A stretch of DNA of 64,000 nucleotides from Calycina herbarum (lineage: Eukaryota > Ascomycota > Leotiomycetes > Helotiales > Pezizellaceae). A program made the position numbers and the translations under genes. The stretch is from positions 62,001 through 126,000 of the forward strand of contig LLEY01000168.1 of assembly GCA_001414485.1 (NCBI GenBank), read 5' to 3'. The notes beneath the pieces were generated by a model, which saw only the letters and a list, made by a program, of their open reading frames with translations, did no database searches and was not told the DNA's origin. Positions 1 through 10,806 of this stretch are shown piece by piece (the first letter of the stretch is position 1; each line of letters starts with the position of its first letter).

Positions 1-1197
1 ATCGAATGCCACAGAGGCTTTGTTTTCGTTGCGATCGGGATTCGGTTCCACGAGAGTATCCAAGGTCGTCACAGAACTATTTCGATCTTTCCAAGATTTA
101 GACATCAAAGTAGACTGTGTAGCTGAACCATACGAGTCACTCGATGTGAGATGACTTTCCCCTCTCAGCATCATCGGTCTGCCATCTCCAACATCGGTTC
201 GAGATACCCCAGAAACGGACGAGGGTGTGTGGGGAAGAAGAGTCTCGTCTTCTGGCCATTGCTCTAAGCCCTTGGACAAGTTAGGTACTGGTTCCTGCAC
301 CCCAAATTCATCATCCGCCAGTTTTTCGAGCGGAGCAGCATGTCGTTTGCGCTTCTGTGTAGGCTGTTGAATTCTATGTCCCCATTCAAGCCACCAGTCT
401 CGCAACGTAGATTTCCCCTCTATAAACAACCCGATGGCCTTTATCATTCTCTCTGACCGGTATTGTTTCTTTTTAATGAGCCCTGCCTCGAGGTAATCCA
501 TCACCGTCACCCCCATGTCCATAATGAATTCGATTTCCGATTCATTCAACCCCTCGCGGGGTTTATCGTCCGCTACAATGTAGTTTCCGATCACTGTCGA
601 CGAACCCGGAGAACGCAAGGGAACAGCAGCTAAAAAACGGACGTGTGGTTCTTCAGTTACTACACCTAGGATCAATACTAAGTTAGAGCAGTACTGAGCC
701 TCAAATCTAAGACTAGAACTCACATTTGTCTTTGTATGAATCGTGCTTTGTGAGGTCGTTTATTACTATGTACTCGTCTTCGGTCTCGCAGAAATGATTG
801 ACTAGCTCGGATCCCACCGTTGTGTGTGTATTTGAAGGGCATTTGAATGTGCCAACCCCATGCCATAATTTATCGTTCTCATCGTCGTCTCGTTGTAGGG
901 AAAGAGCCTGGCCAGACTCTGCCAGCATAAATTCGGCATGGCTATTGGAGAGGGTGATTACTCCACGTTTGGTATTCAGTCGTAGAGCACCAAGCTGTGC
1001 AAACGCGGTCAAACATGGATCGCTCGAAGCTTTCGGAAGCTTTCGTCCATCCGCCGTCCTTTCGATCCTTTCTTCATCCGACTGGTAATATCTGTTGCGG
1101 GTAATTAGATCATCTCGACACAAGAACTCCAGCTCGTTGCTAACCTGTAGAGCTCTCGCTCACGAGCAGCTACTGAAGGGACTGCTTTCAATGGCAT
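1..1197 (-). CDS. Hybrid sensor histidine kinase, N-terminal part with GAF domain (cut by window edge)
   Basis: Only the N-terminal portion is present; the kinase and receiver domains would lie beyond base 1. From about 1135 down to 724 the protein reads as a GAF-type sensor fold (SSDPCLTAFAQLGALRLNTKR is the family's conserved entry). A 58-base intron at 723-666 (GTGAGT...CCTAG, branch CTAAC) joins Cys-Val to TEEPHVRFLAAVPLRSP, then IGNYIVADDKPREGL and IMDMGVTVMDYLEAG, the usual end of this GAF. A Ser/Thr-rich linker follows. In fungal two-component sensors this arrangement precedes HisKA, HATPase_c and REC domains and feeds the HOG-type phosphorelay. The likely start is ATG 1197 (MPLKAVPSVAARERELY), but that segment is one base out of frame with the GAF segment near 1145-1150, so the first exon is not settled. 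The class within the fungal kinases cannot be assigned. Confidence 0.75.
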
Positions 1198-2104
1198 ATT
1201 TGATGGAGGTCGGAACGCCGGACAGAAACCATGCGCCGTGAATAAAGAGGAAACGCAGAGGAAGCAGTATTAGAAAGGGGAGAGCATAGTAGGAAAATAT
1301 GAGAGATAAAAGGTAGAAGTTCGGAGCCGGCAACAACCTTATCGTGTGTGGGACGTTGACTCTTTAACTCGGGACCCCTCGTTTGGAATAGAAGAAACTG
1401 GAGACGCTTGGTGTACTGTACTTTTCCTATCGTAAGCACCGAACCGCATTAGTTGGGCCCATGTAGGAAGTAGGCTGATTAATCGCTCTACATCGATACC
1501 TCCAGACCGTTGATAGCTCCGGATCGACAGCTTCGACTAACCTTCTCAACTCTGCACTTGCGGTTGCGATTGCGGTTGCGATTGCGGTTTGCGGTCAGTT
1601 TTTGGTATTCGGGTTTGTTCGGCCCAGCTGAAAACATTTGTATCGTCGTGGAATGAGATCCATGTGTGTCTTATCCTCCGTAAAAAACTTGATTTTCAAC
1701 ACATTACCTAATCCTCCCTCGGCTGCACTAACTACCCTGCTCAGATAATCGAAGTTGGTTGTTTTAACTATCTGAGACAAAATCAAATTGTATTAAACGA
1801 TTTGAATAATTCACTTAAACTGCTCTAGAAAGCCAGAACAACGAGCTAGTATTTACTGCCGCTTTTACTGACCATCGTGAGCTTTCTTGCAAGTTAATTA
1901 CTGTCCCTGCTACCATATTCTAGGAAGCTTGAAAATTCACATCCCGTTCTCAAATCTCCTATTAAAATCACACAGACTATGTCAGACAGGGCAGGCTCGG
2001 AATCCCACGTGATTGATCCCGTTTTTTATTCATTAAAAAATGCCTTTCAATTTATTTATTCTACATGTAGAGAGGAGTTTGAAATCCAATTCTCCCGCCC
2101 CTTC
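1198..2104. other. Intergenic: upstream of the kinase and 3' side of the DUF3237-like gene
   Basis: No convincing gene. It should hold the kinase promoter and leader. A short array of the 12-mer GCGGTTGCGATT occupies about 1559-1595. The remainder is AT-rich with short chance ORFs. Confidence 0.5.
1559..1595. repeat. Imperfect 12-bp tandem repeat (gcggttgcgatt)
   Basis: About three imperfect copies of gcggttgcgatt lie in the presumed 5' region of the histidine kinase. Simple microsatellite-like repeat with no known role. Confidence 0.8.
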
Positions 2105-2686
2105 CTAAATTCCAACCTTGAAAATTTGGAACTCAACCCCAATTAGCTTCTTCCCTCCCTCTCCGTTATCCCCAACGAGAAACCGTCCTTGTCCAATCAG
2201 TGTTACCCAATTCAACCACCCAAACTCTTCACTGTCAGTTTGACATTTCACCACCTCAAAAATTGGACATTCGCCAAATTCAGTACTCCTCGCTTCCGGG
2301 TGACTTTGTAAAATTTTGCCAGTCAAAGAATCGAGAGCTGGAGTTCCACGGTCGGAGAATCGGAAAAAGGTCGGCTTTTCGTCACCAGTCGGGTTGGTGG
2401 TAAATAGAAGGCTTATATCCAAGCTTACGACACCGAGAGATGGATGGGCGGTTACGAGATCGTGAGAGCTTCCAGGAACGATATCGAGGACAAGATCTCG
2501 GGTGCTATCAGACCCGGTTGGAGACGAGTGGAAGGTAAGAGTTCCTGTCGGAATGGGGATGAATCTTTGAAAAGAACCTGCCGGCTTGAGTACTGGGTGT
2601 GATCCGAGTGTGGCGGCAGGAGAGAGATCAAGATGAGTTGTTGCGATGTGTGTGAGTTTTGGGGGTTGTACAGATGCAGACGGCAT
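2105..2686 (-). CDS. DUF3237-like small protein
   Basis: Single-exon 193-residue protein starting at ATG 2686. The pattern fits the DUF3237 beta-barrel family. An opening THLDLSPAATLG strand is followed by QRFIPIPTGTL (the family's R-x-x-I-P-I-x-G-G-T position), then LVLDIVPGSSHDLV, a strand-rich middle, and a closing FGWLNWVTLIGQGRF, which resembles the family's W-L-N near the C-terminus. No signal peptide or membrane segment is visible. DUF3237 proteins have no established reaction, so a function is not claimed. The family call rests on motif spacing read by eye; a profile search against PF11578 would settle it. Confidence 0.65.
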   Translation of the reverse strand: MPSASVQPPKLTHIATTHLDLSPAATLGSHPVLKPAGSFQRFIPIPTGTLTFHSSPTGSDSTRDLVLDIVPGSSHDLVTAHPSLGVVSLDISLLFTTNPTGDEKPTFFRFSDRGTPALDSLTGKILQSHPEARSTEFGECPIFEVVKCQTDSEEFGWLNWVTLIGQGRFLVGDNGEGGKKLIGVEFQIFKVGI

Positions 2687-3354
2687 ATTGAAAGCTGTAA
2701 TATTGTTTCAACAAAGTGTGAGTGAGTGAAAGCTGGGTGTATGAAATAATGAAACAAAATTCAAGTCAGTAGCTGCGTATTTATAAGAACATAGAGAAAG
2801 GCGGACTTAGAATTTAAAAATATCAAGTCGGGGTGATGCGGCCCGCTCTTGAAATTTGAAAACTATCTTACCAAGAACGTCCGTCTTTTCGCACGTAAGT
2901 AGATCGCAATCACTCATAATTATCACTCTTGCGCTCTTCCCATACAAATCAGTTAATCTATACACAACAATTTTCATATACCCTCGGGCTGACATTCCCC
3001 CATCATGCACAGGCGGGCAAGGACGGCCCGCAATATGGAGTTGGTTAAGCGACTTTCTTGGCTAAATTTGGTTAACGTTATACGTACATTGCCCTGTAGG
3101 CTTAGATTTTCGTATATAGAGAAGAAGGAACAAGTTAAGTGGTCATTCCTACTTGTATCTACCTAGAATATTGTGCTAAAGGTAATCAATCAAAGTCTGC
3201 TATTCCTACATTACTCTAAATTAATTGTTGTAGAGCTTCTAGAGTGGAGTTTTTGATAGAAACTAATTAGATGCGAGTGATAACGAGTTAGGGGCATTAA
3301 AGACGCTCACAGGCGTAAGAGATGAGGGCTTTCAAATATTTGTTCTCTCATGCA
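2687..3354. other. Intergenic region
   Basis: Contains the DUF3237-like gene's promoter and the 3' side of the Zn2Cys6 gene. No gene recognised; mostly AT-rich. Confidence 0.5.
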
Positions 3355-5986
3355 TCATCCTACCAGGGGAGCAATGCGTGGTAGGAGTGGATATGACCAA
3401 AAGTCAGTTTCCGTCTGCAGCTTCAAAAGCTCTGCAGGTAAAGAATCCAAGATAAATTGCGTCAAAGGGCAATTCAATAGTAAGCACTCAAGAGCAGAGA
3501 TTAATCCCGACTCAGCTTCCAATACGTTGCGCTCTATGATGTTTGATTGCAGACGTCTCCTGGTTATGACTTGAAGTCCAACGTAGAAACTCCAGTTGAG
3601 AAACGGGTGGATCTAAGAGTAAAGAACATTAGATATAAATACCCGAACATGACCTGAAACTAGAAGCTTACTGCGTTGATATTCTTCCTGTTCACTGATC
3701 TCATCAAATTGGCCATTTCAAGTGACGCCTCTAAGCACTTTCTTTCACATTCCGTGACAGTTGCTTCGGATCTCATAACTTTGGCTCTTTTCATAGATCC
3801 TTGATTAAAGCAGATGATGCCGCACAAACAATTCAGGGCCGCGAACAACACATTCGGATCATTGGGGCATTGTCGAGCGAATTTTATCAACGAGGAAGCG
3901 ATTTCTGAGATCGTCTTGTTGTGATGAATATTCTCCAACCAATAATCATCATTTGTATTAGTGTCGGTGGAAAAGTGTTGCACGTGCGTGACGTATCTGC
4001 TGAGCGTGAGTTCTGCAGGAGAGTCAACGTGCCCTAAGAGATAGTATACCTGTGACAGAAGTCGCTCATATAACACACCCTACCAAAAGGAGAAAGCGCG
4101 GTGAGGGATTTGGCCTTCATTCCTTCTTGGAAAGATAGTCCTTCTGGTGGCGAAGACATCGCGTAAAATTCATTCGGGGATGGCATATTGGTGCAAATCT
4201 GTCCGAGCAAAGCCTGATTAACTAACTGGTGTACGAGCATTAGACGATTTTAATCAACAAAACTGACATCGGGATTTGACAAAGTCGCTGGGAATGAGGT
4301 CCCAAAGCTGGAATACCTGTCGATGTTGTAGACACACCAAAAAACCCGTCGTCTGTTTTCTGCTTCGGCCCAATCTTCAACGCGTGGAAAGTTTGCAGCC
4401 GGATTGTGGGGAAGAACTCCATCAATACGATGCAATCCTAACATCTGGGCCATCCGAGATGCTTTTCCTGCACTCATCCACTACAAAAATATTAGATGTT
4501 TCTCCTTCAAGACAGAGCCGAGAACGTAACCGCCGACGAATTAGAAAAAGGTTCCTTACAGCCCGCGAGAAAAGCATTTGTCGAAATTCGTAAACAGCTA
4601 TCAAAGTCCACGCTTGAATCATCTCAATTCCCATCCCACTTCCGATCGTATCGTCAATCTCAATCTCTTTGAGGCCTTCTCGCGCTTGCTGATACAATTT
4701 TTCGTGCAGGGAAGAGTGATTTTCAGATACGGAAGCACCTGTCATTTGAATAGCAAGACGAAGACTTGTAAATTCCTGAGTCCGGCCTGAACTAGTTTCG
4801 AACATGGCATAAAAACGCACTTGGTCGATCATGGGCAATGAGTGATGGACTTTTTGAAAATACAATTGCTCCCTAGAGTTCGGTATTAGCAGATACCTAA
4901 TGCCATTACAACCCCCCAGACAGAGAGTCGTGCTTTTCTCCAGGTATACCCGCTTTTGTAAGTAATGGGTATAAGTCCAAAACAATGACATTCATTCTTC
5001 GACAACACGTCGAAGAATTTAGACCCGAATTCTAGCTTTTTTTAGGCGTTCTCGGAAAATGAGTGCCATTGTTCCAGAATATCTGCGGTAATCAAGGGAG
5101 GAGGTGTACGAAGATAAAGAAGAGATTCTATGTGCACTCGGAAGAGAATAACGAGGCTTCATTGTTGCGGTTAAGAAGCTAGGGGGAGCTAGAAATTTGA
5201 TAGACTTACAATGTTTGTTGTGCTGCTCTTGAAAGTACCGAAGGGAGATCCAAGGGGGGACTTGATGACACGAAAATAGAGGATAGGGAGTTAGGTTGTT
5301 CTTTAAAGCCCACAATGGCCTCCATAAAAGGGAATTGACCGCTGGAAAATATTGGCCAACTACTTTCATGTATATTGACAGTGCTGGAACCTTCATGGTT
5401 ATACTGATCGTCCATAGAGGTCGATATAGGCTCGTGGGCTGATGTCTGGTCGATGTGAGATTGTTGCAAATCTGCCTCTGCAATACTCGCTCCACTGAAG
5501 GCTATTGCTGTAGATATTTCACTATTCAGATCCTGCGTCAGAGCTTGCTTTTCCAGTAAAGACTCTACTCTGCCTGCTCCAAGAAACAGTTTTGCGGTTA
5601 GTGTACGGATCGGCGAATAAATTGCTTGGGAGGGGAGACCAACACAATCTCGACCGCACTTCTTTCAGTGCTTGGGGTATAGGTTTTCTCACACCTAACC
5701 CGTATACACACTTCTTCGAAAACCGTACACAACGCTCGCATATCGGTTTCGTGCCGCTGCATTTTACTTTTCTCTGCCGGCACGCCAAACAAGCCGCTTT
5801 TCTTTTCGAAGCACTCTCCGGCGGAGCGCCCTCCTGAGCCGCATGGGTTGCTCCATCTGCGTTTGGGTTGTCCAAATTCCAGTTGGTGTCGTTCTCTTGC
5901 AACCCACCCCCACCCAGGGAAAGGGTTGGAAGATCCGGGATTGAGCCGCCTCCGAGCTCATCAAGCGGCCACGCATTTTCGTCCAT
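3355..5986 (-). CDS. Zn2Cys6 transcription factor with fungal_trans domain; probable frame break
   Basis: Starts at ATG 5986. Residues about 65-95 carry the binuclear zinc cluster with C-x2-C-x6-C-x6-C-x2-C-x6-C spacing (CLACRQRKVKC...CERC), followed by the linker and coiled coil (RVESLLEKQ) after an intron at 5643-5574. The middle-homology region PF04082 is clear: YFQKVHHSLPMID, MIQAWTLIAVYEF, then AWMSAGKASRMAQMLGLHR across an intron at 4559-4481, and RRRVFWCVYNIDRYSSFGTS. The last exon (3612-3355, after the 3671-3613 intron) encodes HPFLNWSFYVGLQV. Other introns are placed at 5209-5157, 4949-4873 and about 4258-4198. Two places do not read cleanly. Near 4073-4080, LSPFGRV passes to LYERLLSQVYYLL only with a two-base shift. 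At 5044-5042 a TAA lies in frame unless a roughly 70-base intron removes it. It would act as a nuclear DNA-binding regulator if functional; its targets are unknown. Confidence 0.75.
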
Positions 5987-7160
5987 AATGATGCTTTGAC
6001 AAGACTTCCATTCCCAACTCAGTATGTTGACGTATCTTGAAAGTGACTATCGAGGCCAGAGATTCCCGGGAAATTTTACGTCATGCATGTGTGCAGGGAT
6101 TATTCTCCTGTGCCTCACCCACCAAAACACCAACAGCACCTCCAAAAGAGCTCACAAAAATACCCAAAAAATCTAGAATAAGTCTTTAATAACTAGATAA
6201 TAATATAGCGAGTTCTGGCTCATGTAGATTTCCGCGTTGTGATTTACTTCTAAATCGAACACACTTTTCGGAGGTAACAGTTGACCGATACCTTGACGAT
6301 CATTGGTAAAAGCAATTGGATTTTGAGTGTAAACCAGTCTTTATATAAACTTTACATAATGGCGTCTTCCGGGTGGTAATAGTATTAAGAATCAAGAACG
6401 TCTCTCTCCACTAAGAACCCGTTTTTAGGCATACATACGAAGTGTAGATAGAATATCCTTTAGCTAGAAATGTTATTTGAGAAGAGTTAAAACATTGGTC
6501 AACTTCATGATGGGTGAAAGCACCCTCGCTGTATATACAACAAAAGAGGCACTTCAATTGACAGTTGAATAGCTCCCTATTCTACATTTCTAGTATAGTT
6601 CAGCATTGCCTCATAGCTTCTAGGTCATTAAAAATAGTATAGATAGTTCTAATCTTTTAGAAAACTTACTTTCCATTGCCCCAGAAATTTTGAACAACGA
6701 GAGTTATGGAAGGTACGAACCTGTTGTAACTGGCACCCAAGAGTTTGTTCACAAGCGAATATTTCTGGGACGAAAATAAGAACAATGAGTTAACGTCCAA
6801 AGAATATGCCAGATTGAAGGGTGATTTTCAGTCTGAAACAAAGGATGAAGAGGTAGAACCTCAGTAAATTCTGCAAGAATAGATGGTGGAAGCTTTTGAA
6901 ATTACTCTGTGTAGCCTGAGCGACTTGTATGTATACTGGGAGGGTACTAGTGCCAGCTAATGACGAGCAATCATGTGACTGACACACATCTATTCACTAT
7001 AGGCTCGTGACTGTTATTGCAGCAAAAAAATAGATCAGGTGACAGTGAAGTTGTAGATAGGTAACTAACCACCAGCTACAATTCTTCCTCAAGAATTTCT
7101 TCTACCCTACGACACAAACATCAAAAGACTGCCAATTACTGCAGTCATCAAAGCAACACC
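5987..7160. other. Intergenic region between the Zn2Cys6 gene and the decayed LPELR-family gene
   Basis: Holds the promoter of the Zn2Cys6 gene (right side of 5986). AT-rich, with no ORF showing coding character. Nothing further recognised. Confidence 0.5.
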
Positions 7161-7820
7161 ATGCCTTCGCTCTTCGATCGTTTGTCTCAAGAGTTGAGAG
7201 ATATGATCACTCAGTTTCTCGTAACGGATTTCGACCAAACCTCAATCCTTGCATTCATCACTGCATTCAAGGGCATCAATTCCTACCCAATACTCTTGAA
7301 CAAGTTTTATCAAATCAATGGCATGGTTACCAAGAACAACCAGTTGGCGTGGAAGGCAAAGAGCCTAAAGGAAACAAATAAGATTGAGAATTTGCTTATG
7401 GTATTGTAAGTACCTACCTAATTGCAAAGTACGGAGTAAAGTCTAATTGAAATTCATAGCCACGGAGATAACCTCAAATTGACCGGCGACAAACTCACGT
7501 AAACCAACCATATCGGAACCCTTTCGCTCGATATCTCCCATTACCCATTCAAAAAATTGCCTCCGGTCTCGATGTGCAATATCTGATCCAAGCTAGCACT
7601 CGAATGGAGAAAGTGACGATCCGCGCCCCTACCACAATCAAATTATGGGATTCCAAGGCCCTTATGAAGGAGGGATTGAGTGGTCAGGCTGTTCGAGTGA
7701 ACATGTTCTGATTGCATGCCGCTCCAGGTGGTTTCCAATCAATATCTTACGAATACGTTACGTGGGAGGCCTGACGTTTGGTCTGGTCCGTCAAACCAGT
7801 AGTAGTCATGCCAGAAGCCA
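7161..7820 (+). pseudogene. Decayed copy of a small LPELR/F-box-like family (relative of the gene at 40954)
   Basis: Exon 1 (7161-7405) opens with LFDRLSQELRDMITQFLV, resembling the F-box-like start common in fungal proteins, and an intron at 7406-7459 (GTAAGT...CATAG) is intact. The rest aligns by eye with the intact gene at 40954. IGTLSLDIS matches LGTITVDLL, the STRMEKVTIRAP stretch matches SLHLTKVTARGV, and SYEYVTWEA followed by RLVWS matches AYEIMTWEAASGLVWS. The frame is broken several times: TAA at 7500-7502 (a CAA-to-TAA change would explain it), a frameshift in the A-run around 7551-7556, TGA at 7709-7711, and TGA at 7772-7774 inside the last matched motif. Its original function is unknown. 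A further readable stretch to about 8000 (IKNIQFQGTLTLVAAENTAF) may be additional decayed sequence. Confidence 0.7.
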
Positions 7821-9240
7821 CATAAGAGTTTGGATCATCAGTCCGCCTCTCGTGCTCTAAGTAATATTGAGTCAAAGGCTTCTTCCTTTGGTATCAAGAA
7901 TATACAATTTCAGGGAACTCTCACCCTTGTAGCAGCAGAGAATACAGCGTTTTGTTGGATGGCGAAGTTTACATTTCCCCTGAAAGTGGAAATTTGGCAA
8001 AAATGGTGATAAGGACTGGTAAACTCATCTGTTCAACTGCTAAAACTTGCCATTATCAATCATCCTTCTCAACCAGCTCAAGCTGTCTTGTGCTAATTTG
8101 TATAATGCTAGGAAACAAAGCCCAGCGGTACACCTAGAAAATTGTACGCATTACCCACACCTTTCATAGAGAAAGTATAGCTCTTCAAGGAATATTCGTC
8201 TTGAATTATGTGCATACTCTTACTCACGAAGTGCCCCAACCATCTAAACTCCCCAAATACCTCTCTGAAAACATCGTACATGAGTTCCAGTGTAAGGCAT
8301 CTCCTCTAGAACACTATCAAGCTAGCAAAGTACGAACGATAAATATTCAATTAAGGTACTTCAGAAGACTTGCTATTGAATTTGATATTGTATAACAATT
8401 TCAAATTTTGCGGCTTGGTTTAGCGTATCTACCTCATCTGTTTTCTTAACAAATACAGGTAGTTTAGTTCTCAATTGATCACTACATATTTGAACTTTGA
8501 TTTGGAGTATACAGAATCACTCACACAATGGAAAATATCGCCTATTAGTCGAAGATGGTGGGGTATACGAATAACGAGGCAACAAGCACTCATATTTTCT
8601 ACCTCGCTTAGCATCCAAGGTGAGGGGTAACAATCTTAAGGAAAGCACAGCTGCGATAAAGAGAGTTTGAAGTATCACAGGTATCTTAAACAATCAAACA
8701 CCGTTTGTTTATAGCCCCTTTGGGGCAATGAAGCAAAACAGTAGTGCTGCTATGTTTTGGGGGCTGTGAAGACAGCAACAAGCCACACCTCGCTAATTTT
8801 GTTCTGGAAAACATTAGTGTAGCCGAAATCGATTATCAGAATTTTTACGTGTTTGTGCTAGGCTTGGTTGAGGCTGATTAAAAATGCAACAGTTCTAGAA
8901 TAATAACCACGTATATATGATTTTGACAGCACTACAAGGCACAGTGCCATGTTGTACCTTTGGGGTTCTCAGGGCTTGGCTAGCACGTTAAGCCTCTCAC
9001 TGGCACATGAAAAATCACTTGATTGATTGTGGCTCAGTTGTCGATTTGTTCAGATTGCCATGTTACTATCACTGTGCTTTGAAAATCTAAAACTTCCTCA
9101 TAGCTTCAACAATGCCTCCAAACTGGGCTTAGCCGTATTTAGGCATAGAGTGTAAGTGGAGGGCGTGATCGCATTGAAAACAGTAGAGAAGAGAACGAGT
9201 TTTATTGTGGTACTGTTGATACCTAAAAATAATTGATAGG
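7821..9240. other. Gene-poor AT-rich stretch, possible decayed coding remnants to about 8395
   Basis: Between about 7830 and 8395 there are short protein-like stretches in different frames (for example 8201-8395) separated by stops, consistent with further decay of the 7161 gene or a neighbour. From 8400 to 9240 I see nothing that looks coding. Confidence 0.45.
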
Positions 9241-9464
9241 GTTCGTGACTCAAATCTTCTTCATAAAAGTCTCATGACCCAAAACACATAGTCATTAACC
9301 AACAACTTATCCAAATAGTGAATATGGTTGTTTTATTTTATTTCTATTGCGGGGTAATAAACAAAAAGTAGCTATTTCGGTAATAGGTACCCCGAATCGA
9401 GCATATCTTGAAGCTTAATAGCTGTACAAACCCAGCCTCGCTTATAATCCGCAAGACAGCAGGG

Positions 9465-9470
9465 CTTGGC
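9465..9470 (-). promoter_or_regulatory. PacC-type site (GCCAAG on the minus strand) upstream of G1 peptidase 1
   Basis: CTTGGC on the plus strand, the reverse complement of the GCCARG consensus of the pH regulator PacC, about 290 bases before the start codon. The same hexamer sits in matching context upstream of the duplicate gene. Functional relevance is inferred. Confidence 0.35.
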
Positions 9471-9762
9471 GGCTCAATTATAATTTGTCTCGAGGCGGTG
9501 ATTGGACATTCCAAGAAAATGTAAGTGACTGGCTGCGCCCCGTTGGAATACTTCATTTCCAGATATTTAATACCCCTCCTCTGATACTTTTTTCAACATC
9601 ATCCTCAACATCATCTTTCTTTCACACTCGCTCTCAAGGTCAAATTCACAGTCGCTTTACACTACATCTTTCGTTTCTCTCACCGGTTCTTCGAATGCCC
9701 GAGTCTCCCTTTCGTCGCTTTCGCTTAATTCTGGTCTTTCTCGACTCCCTCTCTACTGCATC

Positions 9763-10806
9763 ATGAAGGTTGCCCCTCTTCTTCTCAGTCTTGGTGTCAG
9801 TTGCGGACTGGTCGCTGCAAGAGGTTTCTCCCTTGCACGAGACAACGCCTTGCAACATGGTGGATACCCTATTACATCTCGCAACGTAGTCCCACATGGA
9901 GGTTATCCTCTTTCTCCCATTCCAACCAGATCTCGTCGTCGTGCAGTGGGCCCCGCGCCCTTGGGCACCACAGCTTCTGGTGATTCAATTACTTTCAACG
10001 TAAGTGTTAGACGATTTCTCTAAATATCTTTTGAGCTTGGTTACCTCTTCCCAGACAAGTTCAAATTCAAATGGCTAACTTATTTCTTTGTCTAGTGGGC
10101 CGGACTGGTTATCAATGATCCTCCATCCAACGAACATTTCGTCAGCGCCTTCACGCAATTCCAGGTCCCAGAAAACAAAGTCCCTGACGGCGCTCCCGAC
10201 GGAACATATGTCTACTCGATCTGGGTTGGCATTGACGGAGCTGATAACGCCGCTCCTGGTCTCTTCCAGGGTGGTCTAGCCTTCACACTTAATAAAGGTC
10301 GTGATGGTGTTAAGCAGGACTCGGATGCCTGGGTTGAATGGATCCCTGACGCTGCAACTGGCATTGATGGCACTCTGTCCAATGGCGATAAGGAATTCAG
10401 TTTCAAGCCTGGAGATTGGATCGAAGTTCATGTAGACACCGATTCCGGCGTCCAGCATCCTATGACAGGTACAATTACCATCACTAATCTCGAAACAAAC
10501 CGACAAGTCACCAAAAATCTTCATGCGCCTACACCCGAGTTTGCAGTTGTAGGGAAGAACGTTGAGTGGATCGTGGAAAGAACAATGCTCAACAATGACC
10601 TCGCGACCTTTCCTGATTTTGGAGAGGTACACTTCGACAACTGCGGCGCAAAGACCAAAGGCAATGATGGATCTGAAGGTCGCTTTGTGGATTTACATGG
10701 TGCTAATCATATAATTGCCCAAGATGGACCTACGTTAATGACTAGTGTTGAAATTCTTGATGAAGCCAGCGAGTTCAAGGTACATTACGCACCTCGCCAT
10801 GCTTAA
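9763..10806 (+). CDS. Secreted G1 (eqolisin) glutamic endopeptidase, copy 1
   Basis: Two exons, 9763-9999 and 10096-10806, joined by a 96-base intron (GTAAGT...GTCTAG), giving 315 residues. Residues 1-20 are a signal peptide (KVAPLLLSLGVSCGLVAA). A propeptide follows, with a repeated HGGYP motif and the basic site RSRRR. The mature G1/A4 fold starts at WAGLVINDPPSNEHF. Both members of the catalytic dyad are recognisable: Gln137 in GLFQGG after YSIWVGIDG, and the Glu of the VEWIVE motif (about 236-240). Eqolisins are acid endopeptidases active at low pH, exported by saprotrophic and plant-associated fungi. The proline-rich, basic stretch before the mature domain fits a processed propeptide. 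It is the first of a tandem pair with the gene at 12126. Confidence 0.93.
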
